Origin: Gadus chalcogrammus
Taxonomy: Eukaryota > Chordata > Actinopteri > Gadiformes > Gadidae
Direction: 5' to 3'
Length of the DNA stretch: 64,000 bases
Assembly (NCBI RefSeq): GCF_026213295.1
Contig: NC_079420.1
Location: forward strand, 15,325,185 to 15,389,184
The translations under genes and the position numbers were made by a program. Positions 40,001-50,400 of this stretch are shown piece by piece. Numbering within the stretch: the first letter of the stretch is position 1; each line of letters starts with the position of its first letter. The notes beneath the pieces were generated by a model. The model was not told the origin of the DNA and searched no databases. It saw only the letters and a program-made list of their open reading frames with translations.

Positions 40001-43000
40001 TTCACTTTTGTAGTTTTCCGTGGGGATGCATGCAAAATAAACATCCACTTATGCAATTTGGCATGTTCAGCATCTTGTTTTTTTGAAGCCGTCCGTCGTC
40101 TGTTAAAAAGATATTTGAATTTAGCATGCGTTGTTACATCGGGGAGATTGGCACAACATTCATTCCTTGTTTTTGTTGTTTTTCTATGAATAGTTGTGTT
40201 AGTTGTTCTGGTCGTGCTCCTTTCTCTCCAGCGATCTCCAAGAGTCTGGAGCCCGTGACAAGCCAGCTGAGCAGCACTGTGGCTGCCAAGCTGAGTGCCG
40301 TGGAGGCCACCTTGAAAGAAAACCTCATCAAGGTGGTCAAGTCAAAGGTATGTGTGTTTGAGAACTGTCAAAACACTTTTCATGCTTCATGATTTGCAAG
40401 ACTTGTTCCTTGCAAGACACTGCAAACTCACAGGAATTCCTCCTGGTTTCCAGAACACAACAGACGCGATTGGACGGGCAGCGACTGAAGCACTGCAGGG
40501 CACCATCCAGACGGCCTATAAAGAAGCCTTCCAGACGATTGTGTTGCCTGTGTTCGACAGGGGCTGTCAGTCAATGTTCCAACAGATCAACGAAAGCTTC
40601 AAACAGGGGACCCAAGAGTGTATGTTCCTCCACTGTTATTTCAACCTTTTCCCCCTATTTTAAGAAAGACGCTATGCCATTGCTTTCATTTTAAAAATAC
40701 CATTTGGTATTCAGTAGATGCCCCTAATCAGCCAAAAAGTTGGACCCTTTCATTTCTTTTGATATTCACGGCCATTGCCATAGTGCTGGACTAGCGTGAG
40801 TAGTACACGCTGCCTGTCGAGTGTCTTCACACCAACAGCCTTGTTGGGGTGATTTGCAGGTTGTAAAGGGCAAGCCTCATGCAGGAAATAATGTGTCATG
40901 CCCAACCGTTTAGTGTCTTGTGAGGCGTACCTCATGTGACCAAATGAAAGTCTTCTAGGTACTCTGCCTCCAAGCCCAGGTGATGTAAATGAGGAAACAG
41001 ACAAGCCTGTGCTGAGCCCTTTCCAACCCATAATTTATAAAACATGTTGATGACAGTCGCAGGGGAGCGAGCAAGGCCATTTCTCTTTTAGAAAATTCCT
41101 CCCTTTTAGAGGTCTCGCTCGTTGCTAAAGAGCGACCTTAAAAAAACACCTCTGTGCTTGAGTTCAGGGTTTGTTTATCGGAGTTGTATAAAAGGCCCAT
41201 GTCCTTTGAAAACACTCTTCAATACAATTTTTGATTGGGTTTTAGATTGTGACGTGTATGACCGCAGATGCTTATTCCAATGACCTAGATGTCTAGTTGC
41301 CCAGGGTCAATGGTCTCCGGGCAACCTCCATCCTTTTTTTGTAAAGTCGTGCCCCTTAACAGCTTGTCACAAGCGTTGAACCGTGAACGTCTTTATGGTT
41401 AATCCCACTTGGTGCTCAGTTTAGACGTGTGCAAGGGTTTTTGTGAGAGCCTGAGGGGGAAGACGACATATTCCAGTTTAACAATTCCACTTGCTTTGAA
41501 TCGAGACATCATTGTTTTTGCAATGCAACTTTTTTGTTTTGATGTGACGTGGTGAATTGTGTGTTGATCTGCTGTGTTTCCTCTCTCAGACATCCAACAG
41601 TTAGAAGCTCATCTTAAGAGCAGGAAACAGAGAGAGCAGGAGGTACGAGACCCAGTGATTGGCCAGCTCCAGCAAATGATTGAGAATATCCAGAGCAACA
41701 ATGACCAGCTGGCCAATAACGTCACAGCCAGTGTCCGGACAGAGGTCCAGCACCAACTCCAGATGATGGTAGCAAAGTAGGTATCACCACCGCAAACATG
41801 AATAGCACCATCAGTGGTCAGTCTTCCATGTTGTTGGATGTTTTTATGTCCGTGGACATAAAGGGTTTCTTTAAAAAAAAAAAAAATGGTTAGGACTCAA
41901 TACGTACAGTTAGTATTCCATGACATAACGGCCCTGATTTCTATAATATAAATTTGGATTTTGAGAATACCAGTGTTTGGATTATTATATTTATTGAAAT
42001 GGGAAAATGTATCTTGATATAAAACAAGGAGATATGTAATATACCAGGTTAAGCAACTGGCTACTTTCCCCTGGTAGTACCTAGGCAGGTCTGTAAAATA
42101 TGCTACTACAGAAGTCAATAAGAGTACAAACGCAATCTTCCCTACACCTAGACCGATCCCCCCCCCCCCCCCGCTGCCCCAACCCACTTTTTTTTTGCAA
42201 TGCGGGCCGTTCATTATTGTTATTGTTATTTGTGCATTAGTGTTTGGAGAAACTAAATACACCCTTCATAGGATCAGGTGTTATTGAACTGAAGCCTTAG
42301 ACTTGCATAAAGGCACCGCCTGGTAATGTGGAGCCCATTGGAGAATCAGCCCCTTGCCGTGGACTACAGTCCTTACCAACACTGCTGGCCAGCTGCAGCT
42401 CTATTGCACCGCTGTGTAATTGGTTGAGGTGCGGAAACATGCAGCGCTTAACCCTTGGGGTAATGGCATCAATTTGATCCAGTCCCTTGATCCCATTACA
42501 ATTATTTTCCATGGCCTCTGAGGTGGTATAGATTTGTTAGGAAGTGGACCACAGATCGAGTATTGCACAAACTAGCTTTCTACTAAAAGTTGAACATCTT
42601 AAAGACAAAGACGACACCTCATTACGGCAAAGTGAAATTAATTCAAGTGGGCTGAAATTGCTTCCATTAAATGCGGTGCTCGCCCTCTGACATGCCCCTC
42701 TGCCAGCCCCTGGGGCTTCTCCTTCTGCCTGCTCACATGCGACCCCCCCCTCCCAGTCTGCAGGAGTCCCTGCTGACCCAGGTGCAGCGGATCGTTAAAG
42801 GGGAGGTGAGCCAGGCCATGAAGGAGCAGCAGGCGGTGGTCACCTCCAGCATCATGCAGGCCATGCGGTCCGCGGCCAGCACGCCCGTCCCCACGGCGCA
42901 CCTGGACTACCAGACGCAGCAGGGCAACATACTGCAGCTCCTGCAGCAGGGCCAGCTCAACCAGGCCTTCCAGCAGGTAGCCCCAAAAACAACATTGATA

Positions 43001-46000
43001 TACATTGATACCCCCGTGAAACATGATGACCGTACATACATGGATGCGTGCATACATACGTTTTAACATCTCTGGGTGTTTCCCTAAATAAGGCAGATAA
43101 GTCACTTTGTTCCGGGTGACCCTGGTCTTGGCATGGCTCTTTTGCTCATCGATCTAGAATGTCAACTTGCTGTTTGTCTGGCTCATGTTCTATATGTTGC
43201 CTGAAGCCATCTTTGTCGTCCTCCACACCTCCCCTTGTTCTGGCATTGACCCAAAAAGTGTGGTGGTATTAACGGTGTCATCTCTCGCCACAGGCTCTGT
43301 CGGCGACGGATCTGAACCTGGTGCTCTACGTGTGCGAGACCATAGACTCCCAGCAGGTGTTTGGACAGCACCCCTGTCCCCTCAGCCAGCCTGTGCTGCT
43401 TTCGCTGATCCAACAGCTCTCCTCTAACTTAACAACACGCTCCGAGCTCAAGATCAGGTGGGTGGAATATTTATGTTCTTTTACCATCCCTATTGTTGTC
43501 CAAAGCCATCCTCGACCCATACATGTGTCCATGCCGCTAAAGGTCAGGCTTCAGAGCGTAAAGAGAGGGAGCCGCAAAGAGCAGATAACTTACAAGTATT
43601 TTGATAAGCAATACATTTATTGATAATTTCTTTGATTAATCGACCACAAAAAAATTAACGGTTTCATTTTATTCCAAATTAACAATAGTATCACAAATAA
43701 CATTCAACAGACCTGCATCTATGATGAACTACATGTGCGGAAGATACATGCTAATGGACCAGTTCTGTATAAGTAATAAGTGAATAATACATACAACACA
43801 AAGGAAGGAATCGGACTATGAATCGGACAATGGTGGTAGATAGGGTTGCCGCGGTATACGGTATTACCGGTGTTACCGGTGTTGAGGCCAACACCGTTTA
43901 CTCGGTGTTGCACACCGGCAACACCGATTTTATTTTATTTATTTTTTTCAGTAAAAAAAAACAAATAATTATAATTAAGAAAATTTAAATGTGTAGAATA
44001 GGCCACAGTTCTGCTCTGTGCGGGAGAATTGTCGCGCCGAGAATTGACGTGCTTCCTTACAAGACCGGTAACCATAGCAACGCCGGTAAACAAACCCCGC
44101 GAAGCCCAATCCCTACGTGAGCTCCCCGCGCTACGGCCATCCGGAGGCGCACAGAGCTTTTGGCCGTCATATTATGATGTATAAAATTATATTATACTAT
44201 TATATATAGAACTTATAAGACGCCGAGAATTGGCGCGCTGCCAGCCGCTGTCACCGAGTGTGAGAGGAGAGTTGACTGAGAAGATGGCGGTTGACCTCTA
44301 GTTTCAAAGTTAATACCGTTTATACTGGTAATACCGGTGTTGACACAAGCGTATTACTCGGTTTGAAAATGTCCACACCGCGTCAACCCTAGTGGTAGAA
44401 TGTTTCTGCAGAAACACTCTCGGAGACCCGGCCTAGCATATCTATTCTGGCACTTAAAGTATGCTTGCTTCGTTCTGTTTGTTTTCACACATCAACATTA
44501 AAGAGCAGACCAACAATGGGTAAACATACGTGTATGTTCTGCAAAGCGTTCCCTCATTGGGTCAAACATTTCAAAGTTTTGTGGCAGTTTAAAAGCGGCT
44601 ATACAAAACACAGGACAAGATGCTTCTATTCTAATAAAACTTCTGTGTAACAGTGCTCCGAAAACACATTAACTTCAGCAGCTATGCAGTGGGGCGTTGA
44701 GGTTGTCGGCAGTCTCTGGCATGTATGATGCGCTGCAGAGAGACACATGGACGAATATGCAAGTTGTTTCTGTCCATGGAGAATGAAAAGGAAACCTCAA
44801 CTGTTCTGGCTGAATTGCTACAGATTAATCCTAAAAACACATCAATTAGCACTTAAAATAGTTATATTTAAATCAATCCTGAGCGGGTGGATACCCAAAC
44901 CTCCTGGAGGAGTGTGGCGGCGTGCCCCCCCAGGCTCTCCCCTTCCACCCCTCCCCTGTTGCCTTGTGATTCACTTTCTCCCTTTGCAAGGAGCATCTCC
45001 CAGAGTATGGAAGGACTTCATTCGTCACTTGGCTGCTGAGCTGCTCAGCTGCCTGCTCTCTGTTCTCCTCCTCACTGCTGGAGGAGCTTGGTCTCAGAGG
45101 CTGCTGCTGCTCCTCAGTCTTCCTGCTTTGCACTCTGATTTGCAAATTCAGGACGTCGGGCCAGGTGTTAGAAATGCAAGTCTCTTAACCTTGGGTCCAG
45201 AGGAGATGATCCCTGTGTTTAGTGCCGTCTGATAGAAGGAGTTCTCCCTCTTGCATCGTTGTTGCAGCTGCTCCGTAGCAGTGATGAAGTAAGCCAAAAC
45301 CAGGGCTGAGTCAAAGGCAGCAATCCGGCTTGACTTTATTGTCCCGTTCACAAGTTGAGGTGCTGGAGAGATAATGTAGCCCCACTCATGAAGCCAGTGG
45401 CACATTCAGAAGTCTTACAGGATCTGGAAAACTCCTCCAGCAAGCTCCACTGTTTCCAAATCTAGGCCCCTTTTCCCTCTTGTCTTACTGACCGAGGCGA
45501 AAGACAACGATGCTGCTCCAGGTCATCGTCGCTTGGTTGTGCAGCTTAACTATAGAGTGTTCCACCTGGTGCTTAGGTCCTGAACAAGCATGTGCACAGG
45601 TATGCATTGATAGTCACTTCTCTTTTGAGTTTGTTGCAGGCTAGCTCACTTTTTGAAACGGTTTCACCAAGAAATCTTGTAGACCAAATAGCTTTTTTAA
45701 GGCTTAGTTGCTTCAGTGCAGGTATGGCCAGTGCTTAGCACAGATGAACAGCTATGCTTCTGTGTACCGTAGCCATAACATCATCATTGTCATGCACAAT
45801 GGCGATAATTTTTCAAGGAGGAATTTCATACGTTGCTGCTAGCTCCTCCAACCACTCTGCAATGTCTGTCCTGCAGTGCCATGGGGGTATGGTGGTATGT
45901 CCCAATCATCTTTATGTAATAATGCAATGCCAAAGTGGTCTTCAGTGGATGCACTTCTTTTCATATTTCCTCTATCTGCTCACGAATCATTAAATTGCCC

Positions 46001-49000
46001 TGATTGTAATAAGTGGTTTACTCCAACGGGTGTCAATTAGTTCTTAGAGTGACGTAGCAAGCTCTGCAACACTGCATGCAATAACTCGGACCCAACAAAT
46101 AGATAATTGTGGTTGGAAAATGTTTTAATACAATTTCCTCAATCTGTTGTGGCAGCCCTTCATTATACAAGATCCACTAAAACACCTTTTGCCCTTTAGG
46201 GAATATGAATTATTAGTATAGTTATGTAGATTCTGAAATCAACCTTTACTTCCACATCCCTATTCTGACTGATTCTCTCGCTGCCACCATCCTAATAGTC
46301 TTCTCACAGAGCTGATCTTAAACATTACCTTTGCTCTAGCTGCTAACTGTTAACCCTGCCCACCCTGCCGGAGCCCCCAGCGGGTGGCTACTTGGTGAGC
46401 TTTGTGACTCTGCCAAAGCAATGACACTATCTCACTTTCTAATGTCAAATTGTCACTGGCCACTCTATTGATTATAAATCAACCTTTGATCTGTCTCAAT
46501 GATTTGATCCCTTATAAGTCCTGGCCACCCACTCACCTTTCAGCATTTGCCTGATCTAAATCCATGTCTATAACTCGTTATCCATCTCTCTTCTGCTATG
46601 TCTCCAGTCTTTCCCTGCATCTCTGCAGCCCTTGTCTTTAGTCTTATTAGTCTTCTAATTTGGTTTGGACAGTCGGCACACCTCTTTCCAGGTCTGCCTT
46701 AGGCCGGGGAGATCACCTGTCTGGGTTTGTACTGCATCTGCATACCACATCTAAGTTTGGCCCTCGGGTGCCACTCTGCACCATCTGGAGAAAAAATATG
46801 AACTCTCAGCTGCTGCCGACTCATAAACCGCAGTATGAATGACTACTAAACCAGAACCAACGGCAGTTGTTGACCAAAAATGAAGATGGAGGGCTTTACG
46901 TGCAGGGATTTGCACTGCCATCCATCATTGTTGGCTGCAGATCTTTGTATATGATTTTTGAAGAACATGAAACCCGATCATAGTTCATTTGGAGATATGT
47001 ATAATCTTTTTCAAAATACCAAGCACTAAGGAAGCCCTTTAACGGGTTTTGACGGAACAGTTTACAAAGCTTGGCTTTGACGACAAGGTTTTGACCAGAC
47101 CACTGGGGAATGAGCTCAATCAATCAACCATGTGTTCTAGAGACGGACCACAGCTAGCTCAGAAGTCCAATAAGCCAATAACTTCCTATTTGAGTCGGTC
47201 GTTGGCATGTCGCCCACCACCTTGAACAGGCTGATCTGAAACTCGTTTTTTCCTCCCTGCAACTAAAAGGCCCATTGAGACACGGCTCTCATCCACAGGG
47301 ACAAACTTCAACTTCGCCGCTAGCCGGGGGAGTTGGTATTCCCACTCGGCCTTGAGTAGGAGAGAACGCTGTTCTGAAGGGGTTTTGTTGTGGAGCCTTT
47401 AATGTGCAGGATGTGAACCCCTGTTCTAAAGGGTATAGGTTCTGGCGCCTATGCTGTGAACCCCTGTTCTAAAGGGTATAGGCTTCTGGCGCCTATGCTG
47501 TGAACCCCTGTTCTAAAGGGTATAGGTTCTGGCGCCTATGCTGTGAACCCCTGTTCTAAAGGGTATAGGTTCTGGATTCTATGCTGTGAACCCCTGTTCT
47601 AAAGGGTATGGGTTCTGGAACCTATGCTGTGCAGGATGGGAACCCAAAGGTGTGGAGTGGTTCCCCCCTGTCTGTACCAGTGCTGCCTTCACCTAAGGAG
47701 TTTAAAGCAGCAGAGCTCATTGGTCGTCATTTCTGCCATCCATCAGGATCTGCACACTTCAGCTTTATGGGAGGGCAGGGAGATGGGATTTGAGTGAGGT
47801 CAAGCTGAATCGCACACTGTTTGAAACAAACAAAGCACAAGCGGACCGAACGTCCTCCACAAAAGAGCTGTAAACCAAAGTCTTATGTTCACTTATTTGG
47901 ACCAAACCAATTCCTTGACTAATATTGGAACGGCCCCGGGCGGCTGCGTCGAGCTGCGGCAGACAGTCAAGGTGTTTTGCCAGACGGAATAACTGTATGG
48001 CGCTTTCTCTTTTTTAAATTCTCGTTTACTTGGATTATCCAGAGTACTCAAGGATCTCTCAGGTTTTGTTTCCTATAGTGGCTTTCACATAGATCATAAA
48101 CATAATACACAATATGTATGCAGCTCTTGGATGAAAATGTATACAACTCTGTGGTTTTACATCCCGCTGCATGGGTCGTAGATGGACAGTTTTCAGTAGT
48201 GCTGTGCTGAACCACCAGATAATGTATACAACAAGAAGATATACTAGTTGGGCTGACTAGTCTGCCTCTGTACTTACTGTATATTAGGGCTGTCACTTTT
48301 TATTCGAAGTTCGAATATTCGTTCGAAGGTGGGGTGAAAAGTTCGAATTCGAAGTGTAATTCTCCATTCGAACTGTAAAAATGCGCTATAAAGAAGAGAG
48401 CGGCGAGTGGCTTTTCCTCAATAAAGCGGCCCTCCTGGATCCCTGCTTCTACCGGTTAGTCCACCATTCCCCTGCACAGAAACATCTCGTGACTGAAAGC
48501 CTCTCACACGAGCTCATTAAAAACGGAGACCGACACTGATCGCACACGACAGGGAGAAAAGTCCGCTGCTGCGCTGGGCGCGATGGGCAGCCTGTTTGGG
48601 GACTTATACAGCACGGCTGACGGAAGCAGCTGCAGCGGTAACGGAGAGCTGCGAGACTACTTGTAATTTTCTTTCCGTAAGGAATAAAAAGAGCAGCATG
48701 CCGTGTTGGAGGTCGGCCTCACAGATTGTTCGTTTAGGCTGTGTGTGCCATGGACGACATGCGCTCCGCATATCGCGCTCCGAGCAGTTATTGTTAATGC
48801 GTAAAAGACAGCCGCACTTGTGTGTCGGAGCTTCCTCTTGTTGTGTTTACAAATGTGTTATCAAAGATGTGTTTTTATCCTGCTGTTATGAATTCAGTAG
48901 GTATACGTGATTTCCACAAGAAATAAAAAGAAACACGACAACAGTCGTGTTTTTTTTATTTTTTTTAACAGTTCTATGGGGGGGGGGGGGGGGTCGAATG

Positions 49001-50400
49001 TATTCGAATTAATTATGGACATTCGAAATTCGTTCGAATTTCATTTTTGGAAAAAGTGACAGCCCTACTGTATATGTACTCTGCACTGTATATGTACTCT
49101 GCCCCTAATGTGTATGTACTCTGCCTCTGTACTGGACTCTGCCTCTGTACTGTACTCTGCCTCTGTACTGTACTCTGCCTCTGTACTGGACTCTGCCTCT
49201 GTACTGGACTCTGCCTCTGTAGTGTACTCTGCCTCTGTAGTGTACTCTGCCTCTGTACTGGACTCTGCCTCTGTACTGGACTCTGCCTCTGTACTGGACT
49301 CTGCCTCTGTACTGGACTCTGCCTCTGTACTGTAGGGGTGCAACGGATCATCATTGATCCGTGATCCGTTCGGATCATCTATTTCGGTTCGGCACACGCA
49401 TGATCCGTGGATTGATTTATGAAAAAAAAATGTGCGCATGTTCAGTCCACACACAGCCGTAACCATTCCTGCTAGTTCCAGGGACAGAGCTACTTAACAC
49501 GCTCTGGGTAAAAGTCTGCAACAGTTCCCTTTTCAATAAGCAAACAGTCCTATGGCTCGTTGTGATTTATTGTCCTCAGCGTACAACATGAAGAACAGTG
49601 GGCATGGAAAATAAAATTAGGCTAGACTTCGGTGACTACTGTAACGATAACTGCTGCCTCCAGTGCTACGTCTGTTTCCATACTCGCGCTGCCACACAAA
49701 CCTGTCGCCTAGGTTACCACACAGACGTAACACGTAGCTGACATAGCTATTGCCAACATAAAGAAAAACACATCGAGCATGGCCACGCATTTACAGCGAC
49801 ATCACCCCGGTGTTTCACTGACAGGAGTGAAACCGAAAGCGGCTCAACAACCGCTCATCACCGCGGCATTTAAGCAGCCCCTTCTTCCACAATCAGACCG
49901 GGCTAAAGCAATCACAAACGCTATTTTTTTTTTTTTTTTTTGCTGATCCGAAAAATGATCCGATCCGTGACTCTTGATCCGAGGAACGATCCGAACCGTG
50001 AGTTTTTTGATCCGTTGCACCCCTACTGTACTGTATATGTACTCTGCCTCTGTACTGTATATGTACTCTGCCTCTAATGTGTATGTACTCTGCCTCTGTA
50101 CTGGACTCTGCCTCTGTACTGGGCTCTGCCTCTGTACTGGGCTCTGCCTCTGTACTGGACTCTGCCTCTGTATACGTTTCCTCATTAATCATGGCCTGCT
50201 TGCTCTCTGCCCCCAGCTACCTGGAGGATGCGGTAATGAACCTGGACCGCGGGGACCCTCTGACCAGGGACCACATGTCGGCTGTGTTGGCCCAGGTCCT
50301 ACCCAAGCTGTACGCCTTCCTGCAGCACGACCCCCACAGCCCGCACAGCAAGAGGGCGCGGCGCCTCCAGATGATGCTGCAGGGCCTGGTCAACCACTAG
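25086..50400 (+). CDS. EDC4: Enhancer of mRNA-decapping protein 4, 30 coding exons
   Basis: Orthologue of EDC4 (Ge-1/Hedls), the large P-body scaffold that links decapping enzyme DCP2 with DCP1 and XRN1 and stimulates 5' cap removal. Starting at MASNSNIDIEGATQHLRDIL, 30 exons were traced; phases match at every junction and the total is 4182 nt, or 1393 residues plus TAG, close to the approximately 1400 residues of human. Exon positions are given in the three block entries that follow. All introns are GT-AG except intron 16, which starts GCAAGT. The last intron (43458-50216) is 6.8 kb and rich in transposons. No stop or frameshift was found, so the gene appears intact. In human, EDC4 likewise follows NUTF2 and precedes NRN1L. 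Confidence 0.97.
27387..28037. mobile_element. Non-autonomous DNA element with GGCCCCGTTTACAC ends
   Basis: The left end GGCCCCGTTTACAC matches the inverse of the right end, GGCTACGTTTACATG read on the minus strand, imperfectly. Both sides carry ATA, compatible with a 3-bp target duplication. The interior repeats themes such as GTTTCCGTCTACACTGCC and has no transposase. The superfamily is not assigned. Confidence 0.6.
28041..28587. mobile_element. Non-autonomous DNA element with TGCCGCTTTTCCACTGCA ends
   Basis: Left end TGCCGCTTTTCCACTGCATG; right end GTGCGGTGGAAAAGCGGCA, a near-perfect inverse of about 18 bp, with further sub-terminal inverse sequence (ACGACTCGACTC versus GTCGAGTCG). ATA flanks both sides (28038-28040 and 28588-28590). 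No transposase was seen. The superfamily is not assigned; a 3-bp duplication suggests a PIF/Harbinger-like element. Confidence 0.75.
33353..34840 (+). other. EDC4 intron 11 (1.5 kb)
   Basis: Runs from the donor AGGAAG|GTCAGT to the acceptor CCACCAG|GTGCTG. AT-rich; no exon, tandem repeat or transposon end was recognised. Confidence 0.8.
35718..38709 (+). other. EDC4: EDC4 exons 15-22: serine-rich linker
   Basis: Exons: 35718-35899, 36113-36192, 36502-36637, 36803-37098, 37179-37409, 37529-37630, 38425-38571, 38667-38709 (about residues 546-951). Low-complexity, Ser/Thr/Pro-rich, presumably disordered and phosphorylated. Conserved islands fix the assignment: LMTPDAFMTP in exon 15, SPDVISSAST in exon 18, WPAAPDITRET in exon 19, NDSQDASAEQ in exon 20 and DHDDEVASLAS in exon 21. 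Exon 16 ends at a GC donor (AGCAG|GCAAGT). The intron before exon 21 contains an in-frame 39-bp repeat. Confidence 0.94.
38235..38392. repeat. 39-bp minisatellite, four copies, open in the EDC4 frame
   Basis: Unit CTGTCCATGCAGGGACCAAC followed by TAGCCCCACAGTCCTCCAC. In the frame of the downstream EDC4 exon 21 each unit reads the 13 residues MQGPTSPTVLHLS, and no stop separates the array from exon 21 (38425). It lies in intron 20. Confidence 0.93.
43841..44391. mobile_element. Non-autonomous hAT-type element, 551 bp
   Basis: Begins TAGGGTTGCCGCGGTA and ends ACCGCGTCAACCCTA, imperfect terminal inverted repeats, with sub-terminal ACCGGTGTTACCGGTG-type repeats. It is flanked by a perfect 8-bp duplication GTGGTAGA (43833-43840 and 44392-44399). 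There is no transposase frame, so it is a MITE-like copy. Confidence 0.88.
47420..47635. repeat. 43-bp minisatellite, about five copies
   Basis: Units contain CTGTTCTAAAGGGTATAGG, TTCTGGCGCC and TATGCTGTGAACCC, period 43-44 bp, in EDC4 intron 29. The last copies vary in the GCGCC segment. Confidence 0.92.
48285..49067. mobile_element. Non-autonomous hAT-type element, 783 bp
   Basis: Starts TAGGGCTGTCACTTTTTATT and ends AAAAAGTGACAGCCCTA; terminal inverted repeat of 17 bp, with sub-terminal TTCGAA-rich repeats at both ends. It is flanked by a perfect 8-bp duplication CTGTATAT (48277-48284 and 49068-49075). No transposase frame. It contains an internal poly-G run at about 48979-48992. Confidence 0.92.
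49068..49332. repeat. 18-bp minisatellite, left block
   Basis: Units CTCTGCCTCTGTACTGGA with variants ending TGTA or AGTGTA. Because 18 is divisible by 3, the array makes long spurious frames such as LCLCTG repeats. One array appears to have been split by the transposons at 48285-49067 and 49333-50025; a first partial unit lies at about 48257-48284. Confidence 0.95.
49333..50025. mobile_element. Non-autonomous hAT-type element, 693 bp
   Basis: Perfect 18-bp terminal inverted repeats TAGGGGTGCAACGGATCA at both ends, sub-terminal GATCCG-rich repeats, and a perfect 8-bp duplication CTGTACTG (49325-49332 and 50026-50033). The interior has no transposase frame. It sits within the same minisatellite as its neighbour. 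Confidence 0.94.
50026..50175. repeat. 18-bp minisatellite, right block
   Basis: Continuation of the CTCTGCCTCTGTACTGGA array after the transposon at 49333-50025. It ends about 40 bp before the acceptor of the last EDC4 exon. Confidence 0.94.

Larger units (their letters stand above)
43458..50216 (+). other. EDC4 intron 29 (6.8 kb), repeat-rich
   Basis: The longest intron of EDC4. It holds three short elements with hAT-type 8-bp target duplications (43841-44391, 48285-49067, 49333-50025), a 43-bp minisatellite (about 47420-47635) and an 18-24-bp minisatellite interrupted by two of the transposons. 44400-47390 contains no recognised gene; the frame at 44747-45232 is uncharacterised and resembles no family known to me. 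Confidence 0.85.
39225..50400 (+). other. EDC4: EDC4 exons 23-30: coiled coil and C-terminal helical domain
   Basis: Exons: 39225-39372, 39749-39892, 40232-40347, 40454-40619, 41590-41776, 42757-42976, 43294-43457, 50217-50400 (about residues 952-1393). Exons 23-27 are rich in Gln, Glu and Leu heptads (for example QEELLLLLRSQQREIADL) and form the coiled coil. Exons 28-30 carry VQRIVKGEVSQAMKEQQ, AHLDYQTQQGNILQLLQQGQ, LNQAFQQALSATDLNLVLYV and the C-terminal MLQGLVNH, the helical domain known to be needed for P-body localisation and XRN1 contact. Confidence 0.95.

Noticed and set aside
44747..45232. 161-residue plus-strand frame in the EDC4 last intron
   Set aside because: No recognisable domain, low complexity (Leu/Pro/Ser), no matching splice context; treated as chance.
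49013..49466. Frames reading LCLCTG, ASVLDS or TEAESS repeats
   Set aside because: Translations of the 18-bp minisatellite, whose period is a multiple of three.
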